Made by a program: the position numbers and the translations under genes. This document shows positions 22,910 to 36,769 of a stretch of DNA of 64,000 nt, one piece after another. Under the pieces are notes generated by a model. The model made no database searches. It was given only the letters and a program-made list of their open reading frames with translations, and was not told the origin of the DNA. The first letter of the stretch is position 1. Every line of letters begins with the position of its first letter. Source of the DNA: Archilochus colubris (Eukaryota > Chordata > Aves > Apodiformes > Trochilidae); contig CM041090.1 of the NCBI GenBank assembly GCA_023079485.1, positions 39,086,874 to 39,150,873 of the forward strand, in the 5' to 3' direction.

Positions 22910-25900
22910 TTAGGGCAACTCTGTTTCTAGCTGTGGTCTGTGCAGTGTTGCTGTGCACTTTGGGGTGAATTCAGGGCAGTTTTGAGCATCCTTTCAATGA
23001 GAGGCTATGGGCTGAGAGAAGCCAGGCAGAGGAAAAGCTGTCTGCAGGTGGGCAGACTCTGCAGAATTTCCTTAAACTTTGGTACTCACACACTGTGCAC
23101 AGATGCAGCAACTTTCTGAGAGCCAAAGTTTTTAAGGAAGCTGCCTGGAAAGCCAACTCTGGTGGGGGTGTACATGGGATTTAGCTGCAGTGCTCTCAGA
23201 TTTTGTGTGCATGACTTTGAGAGGCCTCTTAATTATCAATGTGCCTCTTAATTATCATTGATGTAAAAGATTTATACAGTGAAGTCTCGTGGCACTTTGT
23301 GGTGATGAAACTTTCCTTACAGTTTAGTGCTTCAAGGAGGCAAACAAAATGGAAGGTGCAGCTCTCTGATTGACCCTCTGTAGGGGAATAGAAAGCAGAA
23401 GGAATCTTACTGTCACTGTTCCCTTTATTAACAGATGTCTGATTTTAGCTGGGATCTGAAATTTCCTGTACAATAACAGTGAGGGACAGACCCCAGTTGT
23501 CTGGGTTCAGATTTGCTTTAGTTCCAAAGCTGTTTCCAGATGTGGGATGTTCCCAGCAGAAGATGTTTTTGGCTTAGCTGTAGAGAAAAGTTAAGCCTCT
23601 TTTTAAGGATTTTCTGAGGAGCAGAGCTCTGGAGAAGAGAATCAAAGGTCTGATAATTTTCCCTGCTTTTTTTGGTTTTCCCCATGGTGAAGTGGTCCTG
23701 ATGATGTCTTACCTGGCAGAAGGTGACCTTGGATCAGGAGAATCATCTGGTGGCTTAATGCCTTCTGGCCTTCCCACTCATCCTGCCTGTGGATGATGGG
23801 TTGGGTAAAACAAGTACATCCCATTTTATTCAGGTTCCTTTGCTGTTTCCTTCCTTGGGACTGAGAACAAGCACCACAGTTTAGAGAAGCGTGGATGCAA
23901 AACATGCTTTATGCACCTGAAAAAGATTCATAGGTTTCATTTGAGGGCTGTGTTCATTATCCTCTGACATATTCAGCTCTTCAGAAGCAGATCCCTCTGG
24001 AAGTCAGCTGGAATAACCCAGTGCAGTTTGAACTGGGCATGTAGATACTGGGTCTTCTGCTGCATTTAACCTCTACCTGTGTTTTTCAGTGGCTTAAGCC
24101 ATTCTGCTTGGTCCCGAATTTCCCTTTTCATCCTTTCAGTCTGTATCTGTGGCATCAGACTGGGCTCATTGAAGAAAAGATCTGAGAGGAAATATATTTT
24201 GGTGCCTTTGATGTGCAGAGCCTTTTTTCATAGGCTATGAACAAAAATTGTGGCTGTGTATTCCCCAACTGAAGAATACATGATTGCTGCTCCCAGCCTC
24301 CCTCTGACAGCAGGCTTTGACATCATCCATACTCTATAATTTATGATATTTTTGTAGCAGTCTGTTAAAATCTGGAAGAGAGTAAAAAGGATGATTTAGA
24401 AAGGAAAGAATAACCCTGCAGCGTGTGGTAGGGCTGTGAGGGAGCAGGTTCCTGCTCTTTGGAGTTGGTACTTGGGCTTTCTTTTATCAGGGAGTAGTTT
24501 TTTTTTTTGAAGATGATGTTGTTTTGCCTAATGTAAGCACTTGCTCCTTGTCAGACACATCTTTGTGTGCCCTGTTAGGACTTTGCACCTCATTCCTGGG
24601 TGTTTTAAAAGCAGATAACAGAATGTCTTGTAACTCATCTGGTTTTGGTGGTGTTTTGTTTTTTTTTTTAACCTGGTTTCTTAAGAAAAGAAGGCTCTGT
24701 ATATCTCTGTGTATAGTTTTTTGGGTCTTAGCAAAGATGCTAAAACAAACGAACAGCCAATGGTCAACAGAAGCTGTGCAAAGTCCAGTGCAGGTTCCTG
24801 GGGTGCTTCCATCCTTCATTGATCTTTGCCTTGGGAATTTCTTGCCTTGTGTATATTTTAGGAGTCTTTAATGGACATTTCTTCCATAATTTTGTGGTTT
24901 AGGTGCCAGACACAAGTCTTTAGGAAAGAATTGTCCATTTTGCTGTTGTAGCATTGCTTGTCTCTGCTGTGGGTGATTCTTTGGGTGCAATTCTTCAGCT
25001 GACAAATGAGGGTGACTCCTATGAAATCTTAAAGTCAGATCCATTGAGTTGTCCCAGCTCTCCCCCAGTATATGTGGAGAAAGAGGAGGAGAAAATAAGC
25101 AAAACATTGACCTGTTTGGTGTGAATAAGCATCACGTGGAGTTCAACACATCTTTTATTTCATAATTCCTTCCAGCACACAGATAAGATTCTAGCCTGGA
25201 AGATACTTTGGCTTCTGTTTTGCTGCTTCTTCAGCTGTACTGGGATGCCAGGAGTCTCACAGGTTACAGCTTCCTTTATATGGGACTTTGAGATGGTGCA
25301 GTAATAACCATGAAATAATTCCACAGGACAGTTTCAGGTTTTGGTCTGAAATTCAAAGAATGAAAGTTTAGATTCTACGAGCACAGCTGTTGGTAAAGAG
25401 CATCACAGAAGATGGTTGTGAACCCTTTGCAGTGTTAAAAAATGGACAGAACGTAGCTGGTTTATTAAGGCTACATAAAAGGTTATAAAATATTCATGAT
25501 GATCATCTCCTCTTATTTGAAATAATAAATCCAAGGTTAATTTTGTACTTGCAGAAAACCAGTGGCTGTCTAGTGGCTTTCTATTTCTTTGCTGCTGTCA
25601 TGTAGAAATAATACTTGATATTTTATCTACATTGCAAGGGTGTTATTAGGCTCACAATTATGTTATGGTGCCCAGAGAAGGGAAGGTAAACTTCCCCCTC
25701 TTTCCCCTGCAGTTCAGTAAAGCAAAGGCTTCTGCAGTCCTTGCAGACATCTCCACATCTTAAGAGCCCTGGAAAAGAAAAAAATTGCTGCACAGAAGGA
25801 CTCGTGTAAAGCACAGAAATTTTTTCTGTTAAAACAGCAAATTTAATACTGGATTTAACTCCTACCCTCAAAAATAGGCAGTAAAGAAATTCCACCAGTT

Positions 25901-28900
25901 CTGGTTGTTTACTTAAAAGGCTGAGTTCCTACAAATTATTTTTGTCACCCGTGCCATCCATTGCATTGCCAGTTACTACATTTTGGCCTGTGTTGAAAAT
26001 TAGACATTGTGGTAAGCACAGTGAGTGAGGAAAAAATGCCCCAGGGCTTTATAAATAGGATTTAAAGCAACCTTCCTATGGTTTCATTTTATTATTCTAC
26101 TGTATGTGTTTTTCTTACCTTCATTTTTTCCCCAGAGAAACAGATGCTGGTTTTTAATATCACCATGTAGCAACAACACGAATTCCTTTTAGTTACCACT
26201 GCTGCACAAAGTATTGTGAAGCCTGACATTCCTTTGAAGAACTGTTCTTAGCCACTGCTGCTATTTTTATTTTTGTGTTGTTCTCTGCTAGAATATATTT
26301 TTTTTTCTAATTTTGCCCTGGCGTGCCCTGAATTTTTGAAACACTTTCAGATCATCTTGCAACAAATCAGTGGAGCTCATTCCTCCTGCCTTTTTTACCC
26401 CACTTTTACTGGACTGCACCTTCAAAAATCTAGTTGAAGGGGAGTTTTATTTTTTTTTCCAAGCAGTCTTCAGAGAAGTGTCTGCCAAAAGCAGCAACCT
26501 ACAAAATCTATTAGACTCATTTATGTAATGGTGTTGGATTGCAGGACCCTGCTCTGCTTTGGAGGTGAAACACGAAGTTCAGTCTTGCTTGTGCAAGTGC
26601 AAAGAAGGGGCTGATAATGTGGTAATGTTTGCACACCTACAGAAGGTGGTTTATGAAGTTCTCCTCTTTTTACCCTAGGGTTTTGCAGAGATTCCTTGAG
26701 GGCAGGGACCATTTGTGCAGGTTTAACATCCAAGTGCTGTCAGCCAGGTACTTGGGGCTGGTTCTTGACCTCCAGGAGCACAATGGGAAAAAACCAGCCC
26801 TAAAAAGAGACCTGGAGGAGGGAGGCTCCAAAGTTATCAGTGACAAAAGTTCAGGCATCCCATTTCTATGCTGTTTAAACTGCAAACCAAGGGCAGTTGG
26901 GGTCTGTGAAGTTGGGTCAAGGACTTGCAGTGTTTTTTCACTGTGTTTCTCATGGTCCTTGCAGTGCCAGGAGGGGACTGGGTTGGAGCTACCCAGTGGT
27001 CATCTGGTGATGGCAACTGGGAAGTCACTGGTGCAGCTGGATGACAAGTTAGAGCTGCTTTGCTGAGGTAGCCTAAGAAAAAGGTTCATCCCAAGGCATT
27101 TTAAAATCAGTTCATCCTCCTTCATTTTCTTGTACCAAGATGAGATACTGAAGCAGAGTTTGCTGTTGATTCCTTGGGGTCCTGTGATTGATGGAGAAGC
27201 ACAGAGCTGGAACTAATTGGTTTGCTTTGTTGGTAGAGCCAAAGGCTCTGGAGTAACTGGCTTTAAGCTTCTTGCTGTGTGTGTTTAGGCTTTGGGTAGA
27301 GCTGAATTTGCTCTGCTCATGCTGGGAGCCATGTGGATATCAGGCAGCTCCTGGCTGGAAGCTGGGGTGTCGTGGCAGCCCTTGTTACCAGCCAAAAAAA
27401 GTTGTGGGGTAACTGTGATCATACCTAACTTGTTAGTTGTGGTGTGGCAGAGAAGGGTGTTGAGAACAAGGGAAGGCATTGGCAGGGCACATCTGAGAGA
27501 GAAATGCTTCTCCCCTCCGCTGAACAGAGTAATAATTTGCTTTAAGGACAGTCAGGATGGATTAATTTTATTCTAAAGACAGGAATACAAACGGGGGATT
27601 CGAAACACATCACTATGTGACTTTATAGATTTGATAAACTGGTGAAATTTTGATTTGTACAGACAGCATTAGCAACTTCTTCATGTTCTATATATTCTTT
27701 ATAAAGGTGCCCTCAGTGTGAAGGGTGGCTCAGTACCAGAAGCTCAGCTCTTTGTCCTCTGAAAGATCTTTGAATGCTGGAGGTGCAAAGGCATCCAGGT
27801 CTGCTCCATCAGAGCACAAAAGTGCAAGAGGCAGGGGGAATAAAATGTTTGGAATGGGTCAGACCAGAAGGGCAGCCAGCCAGCCAGCCCATAAATTTTT
27901 AATTTACACTTCTCTGGCATTGACAGGTGAGATGAGCAGAGAAGACAGTTCTGAGTTCCCCTCCTCAGCCAGTTTTTGGGGCTTTTGGCTGTGGTGACTG
28001 CTCACTCAGACTTTCTGCTCCATTGGATAGATGAAGTTAAAGCATAGTAGTACCTCTCATCTGCACTACAGAAGGTTAAGAAGTGTCTAATATTGCATCC
28101 AGCTGCTTTTCAGCACTTGATCTGAGAGTTGGGTTAATTGGGAATGCAGCCTGGACCAAGGTGACCTTGACCTCTTTGGGTTGGTGAAAGGCTGTCTGAA
28201 TCCTGGCATAGTACCCATTCTTACAGCTTTGCATGCCCTAATTTGAGGTTTTGGGAAAGGGTTGCTAATTCCCTTTGACTTCTTTGGAAGTCATCATCTC
28301 TACCTTTTTGAAGAGAGATCTGAAAACTGTGAATCCCTCCTGTGCCATCCCCAGAGGAGCAGTGGCATTTCTGAAGTGGGCTGGGTGTCCCAGACATTTT
28401 ATTAGAGCTCCACATCATGAATTATCAGAAGCAGCTAACAGAATATATTATGCCTGCTCTTTCTCTGACCTCCCACATTTGCCTCTGACTATTCTATTGC
28501 AGCTGAATATTTCAAAGTAATTGTGAAGATTGGATGCAAGGGTAAAACCAAAGTAGTCCTCAGACCTTTGCAAACTCATGGACAGGCATCCAAAATTGTG
28601 AGTCAGTCCACTGTGATTTTTTTTTTCTCAAGTGGGATGTTACCCAGATTAAATAATGATTTGTTCCTCAAATGAAGTTCCATGGCAAAGAGTGGCAGAA
28701 CCTGACCATGGTCTTGGACATTTTTGCCATTGATTGAGATCCCAGAGTCAGGGGAAGTGTTGATTACAATGTTTGGGATTTGGCCACTTCTAAAGAACTC
28801 TGCTTTTGGACTCAGCATTGAGCAGTAATCACCCAATAAAAGGATTGTGGATCTGGCAGAGCTGTGGAGAAATAACTAATGTCTTAATGAGCAAGAGCAC

Positions 28901-28949
28901 CTATGCCATTCTTAATGGATACACGTTTAATTGAGTTTTAAAACACCAG
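22910..28949. other. 6-kb non-coding sequence
   Basis: No CR1, LTR or convincing exon is seen. Several T and A runs occur, for example near 24499 and 24661, together with a small duplication at 23223. Open frames up to 145 codons (26629-27066) have no recognisable domain or splice context. The region is presumed intron. Confidence 0.4.
23223..23261 (+). repeat. 19-bp imperfect duplication containing TTAATTA
   Basis: GCCTCTTAATTATCA occurs twice in a row, followed by AT or TTG. Each copy carries a TAATTA homeodomain-like core. Confidence 0.65.
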
Positions 28950-29620
28950 TGGTGCAAACTGCCCATCCTTCCAGGGAGTCTGTTTCAGTGCTTCATTTAC
29001 TGCTATTTCCTCAGAGCTAAATCTTTCTTGATGTAGTTCAGACCCAATGCTTGTCCTGGTTACCTTGGTTTCCTCCTGGTCTCCTCCTCTGCAGCAATAC
29101 CCTATAGATCTCAGGACCTTTTTTCTTGGGTTTTTTTTTCCTTCATCTTTACTAAACCAACCCAATTCTGTCACTCATTCTGTGTAATTAGACTTAGTAG
29201 AAATTTGCCTATCTTCTTTTGTTTCTGGATGCTATCCAGTGAGCCTACACCCTTCTTAAATACAGTTCCCTAAATTGAACACAGGTTTTAATTAAGGTCT
29301 CACCAGCACAGCCTTGCAGTGAATTATTTCCCATCCTTAGTGTGCCATGGATTAGCCACCTCACTTCTGCATTTGGATTTTTGGCAAGAGTATAACAGTT
29401 ATATAAGTGATATAACAGCTTGGGGTTCTCTCTAAACTCCCAGTTCTCCTCTGGAAAGTGGCAACTATTCTGAGTGGTGTCTGGATAGCTGATTTTCCAC
29501 TTAAATGATAATAATCTTTCACTTCTGTAAATAATTTTTTTTTCCCAGACAATTTTTTCAGGTTGCTCAGATCATTCCAGTTCTTCCTCCAATGTCCTTG
29601 CACCCTTCTGTTTTAATATA
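28950..29620 (-). mobile_element. Ancient CR1/L3-type LINE remnant
   Basis: The minus-strand order of CR1 ORF2-tail segments can still be traced. CTAAATCTTTCTTG followed by CAATGCTTGTCCTGG matches the RKNF..LKLHQ-type zone, ACTAAACCAACCCAATTC the LFSLEKRR zone, and CTAAATTGAACACAGG then AAGGTCTCACCAGCAC the CVQFW..ALV zone. CAGGTTGCTCAGATCATTCC near 29560 fits the region closer to the RT. Divergence is far higher than in groups A to C, with many indels, and the boundaries are approximate. Confidence 0.55.
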
Positions 29621-29789
29621 ATTTTACACACAGTGATTAAGCCCCCTATCATTAATATAGTAACTGTTAACTCACTTAGCATCCTTCTGTATGACACTGA
29701 GCCACTGACAGCAGCCCCAAGTTTGGCTCTTGAGCACCAGTGAAATAATTTCCCTGTTGTGTCCTGCTGGTCACAATGAGCAACTGTAT

Positions 29790-30324
29790 CACAGAATCAT
29801 AGAATCCTTGGGGTTGGAAGGGACCTCGAAAGATCATCCAGTCCAACCCCCCCTGCCAGAGCAGGGCCACCTAGAGTACATCACATAGGAACGTGTCCAG
29901 GCGGGTTTTGAATGTCTCCAGTGAAGGAGACTCCACGACCCCCCTGGGCAGCCTGTTCCAGGGCTCTGTCACCCTTACAGGAAAAACATTTTTTCTAATA
30001 TTCAACTTGAACCTCCTGTGCTCCAATTTACACCCATTACCCCTTGTCCTATCACTGGTCACCACTGAGAAAAGCCTAACTCCATCTCCCTGACACTCAC
30101 CCCTTACATATTTGAAAACATTGATGAGGTCACCCCTCAGTCTCCTTTTCTCCATACTAAAGAGACCCAGCTCCCTCAGCCTTTCCTCATAAGGGAGATG
30201 TTCCACTCCCTTAGTCATCTTAGTAGCTCTGCGCTGGACTCTTTCAAGCACTTCCCTGTCCTTCTTGAACTGAGGGGCCCAGAACTGGACACAATACTCC
30301 AGGTGCGGCCTCACCAATGCAGAC
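29790..30324 (-). mobile_element. CR1 LINE, 5'-truncated, separate older subfamily
   Basis: The left edge has one ATTCTATG-type unit and then the 3' UTR. The minus-strand frame encodes [58 protein letters not shown] and [19 protein letters not shown], ending at a stop near 29871. The frame is unbroken within the fragment. The protein differs from groups A and B ([20 protein letters not shown]), so this is another lineage. Confidence 0.9.
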
Positions 30325-33300
30325 CAATGCTGTAGTGGCAGCAAGGTCTGTGGTGTCTCTTGTCCTTTGCTATTCAGAAGCCTGTTGGAAGAAATGTCAT
30401 TAGTCCGATGGGATTTAATCTTGGGGAACCTCTGTCATTCTCCTGCTTTTGTTATGTGGAGCCCGTTTGATTATTTGGTCTGATATTTTAATGGGAATGG
30501 AGGGCACCACCTGCCTTTTATATCCAGTTGCTCACATTTTTTTTATTCAAATTTGTGCTTTTCCACTCTTACAGAATTTCTTTTGCCTACCTAGAATTGC
30601 CAAAGGTCTCTGTAACATTTAAGTTCTCAGAACCAAGACAAATTCTTTTTTCCTGGATATACCAGAAATGCATCCCTTGGGACACAGAAGTTCCAGACAG
30701 ACCTTGGTTTGGTGCCACCTCATTACTCTTCCAAAATTACTGTTCTGCAGAGCAGGGACTGCTGAGGCATGTTTAAGATAGTGTTTCATTCTACTGAGAA
30801 CTTAAGATGTCTATTTTACGATGAAATTCTAATTTTCCTCTATGTTTATGAGATGATCAAGGCCAGAGCTGGACAGATAATGAGGCAAAATGTTTGGCAG
30901 AAGTATCAGTGACTTAGAAATGAACTTTGTAACTTACTTTTAAATCTTTCCAGTATTTTGCCAGCTTTTTGCAAGTGAAGTCATCTCTGCATATTGTTCA
31001 CAGATGGTGACATTGTTAGATGTCCTATATGACAGGCTCAGGTACCATTTGGAATGACATGGAAGTGCTTTGTAGACATCACCCTGACCTTTGCACAGGT
31101 TGAAAAGTTCAGCTACAGAACAAGTTACAAGAGGCCTAATGAACAGTGAGGTGCAAAGTCTTTAAGAACTGGAAGAAACATTCATGGTCCTGATGACCCC
31201 ATTATTGTAGGGATGTTTAGGAGGTTGTCTAACCCAGGCCATGAGCCTTTTGACCCACAGTCTTGGGAAGTCAAGTCAAGAATATTCATTAAAATAAGCT
31301 GTACTCTTCATTACTTGCCACATGCTAAGACCCAGCTGGATAGGTTATGACAATATTGGTTCCTGACACTTTTGTTTTGAGCTCCAGTGTGTCTCTTCTT
31401 AGTGTGACTCTCACGAATATTTTAAAGAGTTTTGTTTTCCTGGTGTTTTTTTGGTGTCTCCTGTGAAATATTGTATCTCCTGGTGGTCACACTTTGGTTT
31501 AAGCATCAAAAATCCTCAGACACCTCAGAGAGGGGGATGCCCACTCATTTATCTCAAAACTACTGGTACTTTATCTTTGGAGACTGTAACAGATTGTGGT
31601 GTATATGATATTTTTTGATCAAACTGTCAAACTGTCAGCCTTTTTTTTTTTTAATATATAATTCTAAAAGCTAGAAATCTTTTTATACCTGAGAGCCTGG
31701 AGTAGTTGCAGGGCTCCTGGAGCAGGAATCTGAGAATAACTTCTGACTAACTGGACTTTTAATCCAGTGTAGCAGATCACAGAATCTTCTCCAACCAGAA
31801 ACCTGTTCAGCACAGGATCCTCATGTGGCAGAGATGCTGTAGGAGAAGAAACAGGACATGAATAAAGTGATTTTCTGCCCTCCCCTCCCAAATTCAACCC
31901 ACCAGTCACTTGCAGAACCAAAACTTCAAACTTTTGTTGCTTTTTGCCTCTGACAACCTCTGGCAATGGATCTCAGACTGATGGGTGCAGAAAGCTGCCT
32001 TCAATAACTGTGTCCAGACTGTCTTCTCCAGAGCCATCTGGGTTTTGTAGTTGTCTCAAGGCTTGAGTTTCCATCTTGGTGCCAAACCCTTTGTGATATT
32101 TCCCATTGCCTGGAGCCAGGGAGCTCAGAGCATTGGCAGTGGCATCAGGAATGGAGAGCAAGCTAATGAAAAGAAACATTTTGCTCTCTGTTAAATGGTT
32201 TTAAGAGGTCCTGGTTTGTTGGTAGTTGTGTGTGGGTTGGTTACTCAACTGTGATGAGGATTCTGGAAATGGATTCATGGGAATGTTGCCTTGACTCAGG
32301 CAGGAATCAGTTGCTGGGATTTTTTTCCCATTGCAATATTTGTTCTTCTTTGAATCTGCTTGCAAATAACCTGTGCTTACAGGCAGAATGACTTAATTTT
32401 GATCTTGACTTGTACTTATTGCAGGTACTCATCCCTCAGCATTACCCCTGTAATTTTCTTTTGCCAAATAATCTCTGCAGATCCAAACTTGCAAACTGGG
32501 AAGGATGAAACTGGGAGAGCAGATCGCTTGGGATGTGTTCTGGTTTTGCCTGCTTTGTTGTGGAGATTCTTTGCTTGTTTGCATTATTATGGTGGGTTTT
32601 TTTTTTTTTTTTTGGTTTTGGTTGGAAAGCAAAGAGCTGTTTGCTTAAATGTTGTGTATTGTTTCAAAGTGTTAATTTGGGATTAGCAGGAAAACCTGAT
32701 TTTTGTGAAAATAGAGACAATTGTCTGTTTGTTTTCTCACATCTGGAAAAGCCTATTCTGTTAATTTTTCTAGAGCAGCAATACATTCTTAGCTTAAACA
32801 AGCCATGGGGCATTAATAATTGATCACAAGGATTAAAAATAGAAATAAATATAGGGTAGTAAGCTTGTGTCTGGCTGAATCCTCTCTTCATTTCCAAAAC
32901 TATGGCATTCCACCTGTGTATACCTTGTGTGAGCGAGATCAAAATTAGATCACTGAATATTTAGATGCTCTCTCTGTGGTTGACAGTTCTTATGTCTTGA
33001 TGTTTTTCAGAAGACTGCTGGAGTCTATAAATAGCTCAGATTCTGAGCATCTGACACATAAACTCCTGTGGACAGTCGGGGTAGGTTTTTAAATACAGAA
33101 TATAGAGAATTTGCTCCAGTTGAAAATGCTTTTTTAATTCTTCCTTGTTCAGCTGTCACCTTCACCTCCAAAATGTGAAATAATGGCCAGTCTGAATGGG
33201 TCCTGTCTGAATAAACTGCTTATGAGTAACTTCTTTACAGCAGAGGGACTGATTTTGAGTTTCCACTGATTAAACCAGGCCAGGAGTCTTGGATACTTAA

Positions 33301-35040
33301 ATCCTACAGTAAAGGAAATCAGTTTTAGAGTGCTTTGGGGTGACTTGGCATTGAAATGGCCTTGGAACAAACGTCTAGTTTATCTGTGCAGTCTGACTTT
33401 TTGTTGCTTTGGAAGACCATAATAAAATCAAATTGTTTGCTAGGGGGAAGTGGAGGGACTCAAATGTAACACAGACATTGGGATAGCTCTTGCAATGCCT
33501 GTGGACTTAGAGAGGAACCTGCTAGGGTGGATTGTGAGAAGTGGGGAAGTTCTCTGCACCCTTTTACCTCTGTGGATGGCTATTAGTGATTTATTAATCT
33601 CTTATTAATTTATTAATCTCTTGTTAATCTGCTACACATCAAAGAAAATACATATATTTTCTCCTCTGTGGGATTTCCCTACTAGTATGTCAAGGTCTAG
33701 TTCACCCACATCTAACACATCTGAATTTTCAGCTGTATCTGGTTGGAAATCACATAATCACATGGGAGAAGAGGTTTTGGTAACCTCTGAAGTGAAGTAG
33801 TGGAGTCTCCTGAGGTGTTTTTTTTTTATTTATTTGTTTTTTAATTTTTTTTTATTTTTGTGAGTCTGGCTGTACTCTGGAGCCACTTCTCAAGAATTAT
33901 TTTCTCTCTGGTATTGAGGTTCCAGAAGGCTCCTTCTTGTGTGTGCTTTGTGGTCCTCTGGGATGAAACATGAAACTAGAAGTTCAAAACTGTAAACTCT
34001 TTGTGCCCTTTACCACTCCTGGTGCATCCTGTGAGTATCCATGGCACCATTCAAGAAAAAAACCAGGTTTTTCCAGTCCTACCAGGACTGGAAATTTAAT
34101 TTTCTTAGCATTTTTCAGTTTAAAATGTTCCTCTGAAGCTGCTGAATTTCACCCAGCAATAGCACAGCAACCGCATTTGTCCAGTAATTCCTTTGCAGGC
34201 CATCTGCTGACTGTGAATCATGAGCTTTGGTTGTCTGCAGCCACTGGTGGCATCCGTGGAGTTGGGTGATCTTGGAACCAGGGAGCTGCTGAGCTGGTCA
34301 GCTTCCCTTTGCTGGGTTTGCCTGGTGGCTGGAGCAGCTGGTTCTCTGTGTTATTAAAACTTTGTCCCTCAAAGCTATTTTTAAGGGCAGAGGGGACAGC
34401 TGAGGTTGCCTAATCTGACCTCCTTTATTGTTGCATACAAATAGACATTATCATAGAGTCAGGCCATGGATGTAATAGGATTTTAGTGCGTGTTAAAACC
34501 CTGGTGTAGCAATCAGTGGTGTTTTCTTTAAGTCAGGAGAACTCCTTCGTGAGTCTATGTAATCTCTGGCTGGAGCTGGACTCAGAACCTCAGGATTTTA
34601 GCAAAGGAACACGAAGATTTGTGCCTCAAGCTTGCAGTGGGCTCAGCCACAGTGCCTGCTTCCCAGCCTCCTATGTTTGGACATAAATTGGTCACCTCCT
34701 GCTTAGGGGAAAGTAATTTCAAGCTCAGAGTGGGTATTTATAGATACCAATCAATGAAAAAGGGTGTGCAATTATTTGTAGTCGTGTGAGCAAATGCAAA
34801 CTGTGTTGTAGCATCTCCTAAGACCTTACTTACCCTTGGTGTGTGTCCTAGCTCAGGGCATGTCAGTGGAGTTTGCCCACAGGTCACAAGCTTTTAGCAA
34901 TTAGTTTTGGCCATAATTACATGCTCTAGTTGAGAGACTGAGTCTCTGAATCAAGTTGTGATTTTTCCTATTCCAAGCATAAGAAGGGACCAGCCCTGAT
35001 GAGATGTTTCAGTTACCTTTACTGGTGTAATTCCAGAATA

Positions 35041-35090
35041 ACAGTGGCAATTGGGAGCTTTTTCCACAGTGGCAATTGGGAGCTTTTTCC
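35041..35090 (+). repeat. Perfect 25-bp tandem duplication
   Basis: Two identical, adjacent copies of a unit beginning ACAGTGGCAATTGGG and ending CTTTTTCC lie at 35041-35065 and 35066-35090. The lack of any mismatch suggests a recent event. Confidence 0.92.
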
Positions 35091-35462
35091 ACCTGTTTTA
35101 ACCCATTGGAAACCCAAAGAATTTACTGAAATTATGGGAGAGTTATCCTTGTGCAGCTAAGAACATCTGGCCCACGAGATGTTGGTTTGTTTCATTTTTC
35201 CCTGAACTCATTTCAGTCCATCATACCCAGAGCATGAAATCAGTAAAACAAAAAGAAATAGAAAACCCTGCAGGGTGTCTGATTTTCATTTGTAGTTTCA
35301 CTGACCTTGACGAGTTCATCTGCCACCCTCAGTCACTTTATCTTTTCTTGCCCTTAATCTTCTCTAATGTTGGTAGGAGGGATGGTTTTCTTTGTGTGCT
35401 GGTGGATGCTCAGCAGGTGTCAACCTTCCAGCTAAGCTTGGAATGGTGATGGACTGGCCCTG

Positions 35463-35641
35463 GAAATGGAAAACTCTCTGGCCATTGGGGTTTTATTCTA
35501 AGGTTTGATCACAATGGAAAAAAAAAAGCAAAGCAAACCAAAAAACCATCCAGAAATGGAAAAATCTCTGGCCATTGGGGTTTTATTCTAAGGTCTGATC
35601 ACACTAGGAAAAAACCCAAACCAAACCAAAAAACAACCAGA
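35463..35641 (+). repeat. 90-bp tandem duplication
   Basis: Two adjacent units (35463-35552 and 35553-35641) start GAAATGGAAAA and contain CTCTGGCCATTGGGGTTTTA, GGTYTGATCACA and an A-rich CAAACCAAA end. They differ at a few bases and in A-run length. Confidence 0.88.
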
Positions 35642-36769
35642 ACACACATGCACCAAAACTGAGGAAGATTTGTACATTGTTTTTTTTTCTTTTTCTGTCT
35701 GTTCTGTCTTTTGTTACAAACCCAGGCTTCTAAGAGCATTTCATCAGCTGTGTGTGCCTGTTTTGCATACATCATTAAACATCCATCCAGGAGAAGAGCA
35801 ATACCAGGATAACTCCTGAGTGTCCAGCTGTTTGTTTGTATATATACACACTTGGGAAGAAAGGGCAGGATGATGACAAAAAGGATAAAGGATTATGATA
35901 AAATTTAAAAAGAATTAAAAAAGAATAAAATTAGGGTTAGAATAAAATTGTTTTCTAGCTTTGCAACACTGTTTTTTTTCCCCAGCACTGCTTATATGAA
36001 TGTTTAGGAGTTTTATAAGGAACACTGCTTTTACTTCATGCTGTCTGATTGGAAGTTTTGGCCTTTTATACATTTCAACTTGGTGTGTTTGCCAAGCACT
36101 CTTATTACTTCAATTAATTTAAATTTGCAAGACTGATGATCCTGACAGAAGCCATTGGCACATCACGTGATGCTGGAAGCTAAAAATACCATTCTTTATG
36201 GGGTCTGCTTGTTTCATGCTTCAAAGCCTAAGAAATGTTCATTTGAAGAGAGGAAGAAGTCTGTGCTTTGTGTGGCAGCAATAACTTACTGCAGGAAAAA
36301 TACCTGGTGCTTTTCATGGAGTCTTGGGGCTGTTTTATTGTTTCAGTAATGAATTGGTATTTGTTTTATTAGCTGTGCCTGAAGACTCCAGGGGAAATCA
36401 GGGCCTCATCTTGCTGTGCAGACAGGGTCTGTAGTCTGTAGACTGAAGAGCATCCTCTCTAGGAGACACTGGAGGGTGAGACTTGGAAGGAGGATGGGGC
36501 AGAGCCCAACTGTAGCACCAGCAGGGATAGGAACAGGACTGGTTGTCCCATCTTGTGTGCTTAATCCGTGCTGCCAAGCTTTGAATCTTGGTTAACTAAA
36601 TGGTGTTCCCCTGCCCTAGGTATGATGGCTGGAAGACAGCTACAAGAATTGCATCACGTTCACCCTCGGCTGGGTCAGTTCATTTTAGAGACTGTGTTTT
36701 AGAGTCTCTGTGTGGCTATCCAAAGTTCTTGGCCTGTTCTGGGGTCATTTGGCCCCACCATTACCTCTG

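Larger units (their letters stand above)
30325..36769. other. 6.4-kb non-coding sequence with small duplications
   Basis: No exon or transposon is recognised. T runs occur near 31640, 32597 and 33818. A short TTATTAATCTCT-type repeat lies at 33590-33627, and tandem duplications at 35041 and 35463 are listed separately. Confidence 0.4.

Noticed and set aside
26629..27066. 145-codon plus-strand frame as a novel exon or gene
   Set aside because: No domain, no Kozak or splice context, no CpG island, and overlapping frames on the other strand. It is compatible with chance.
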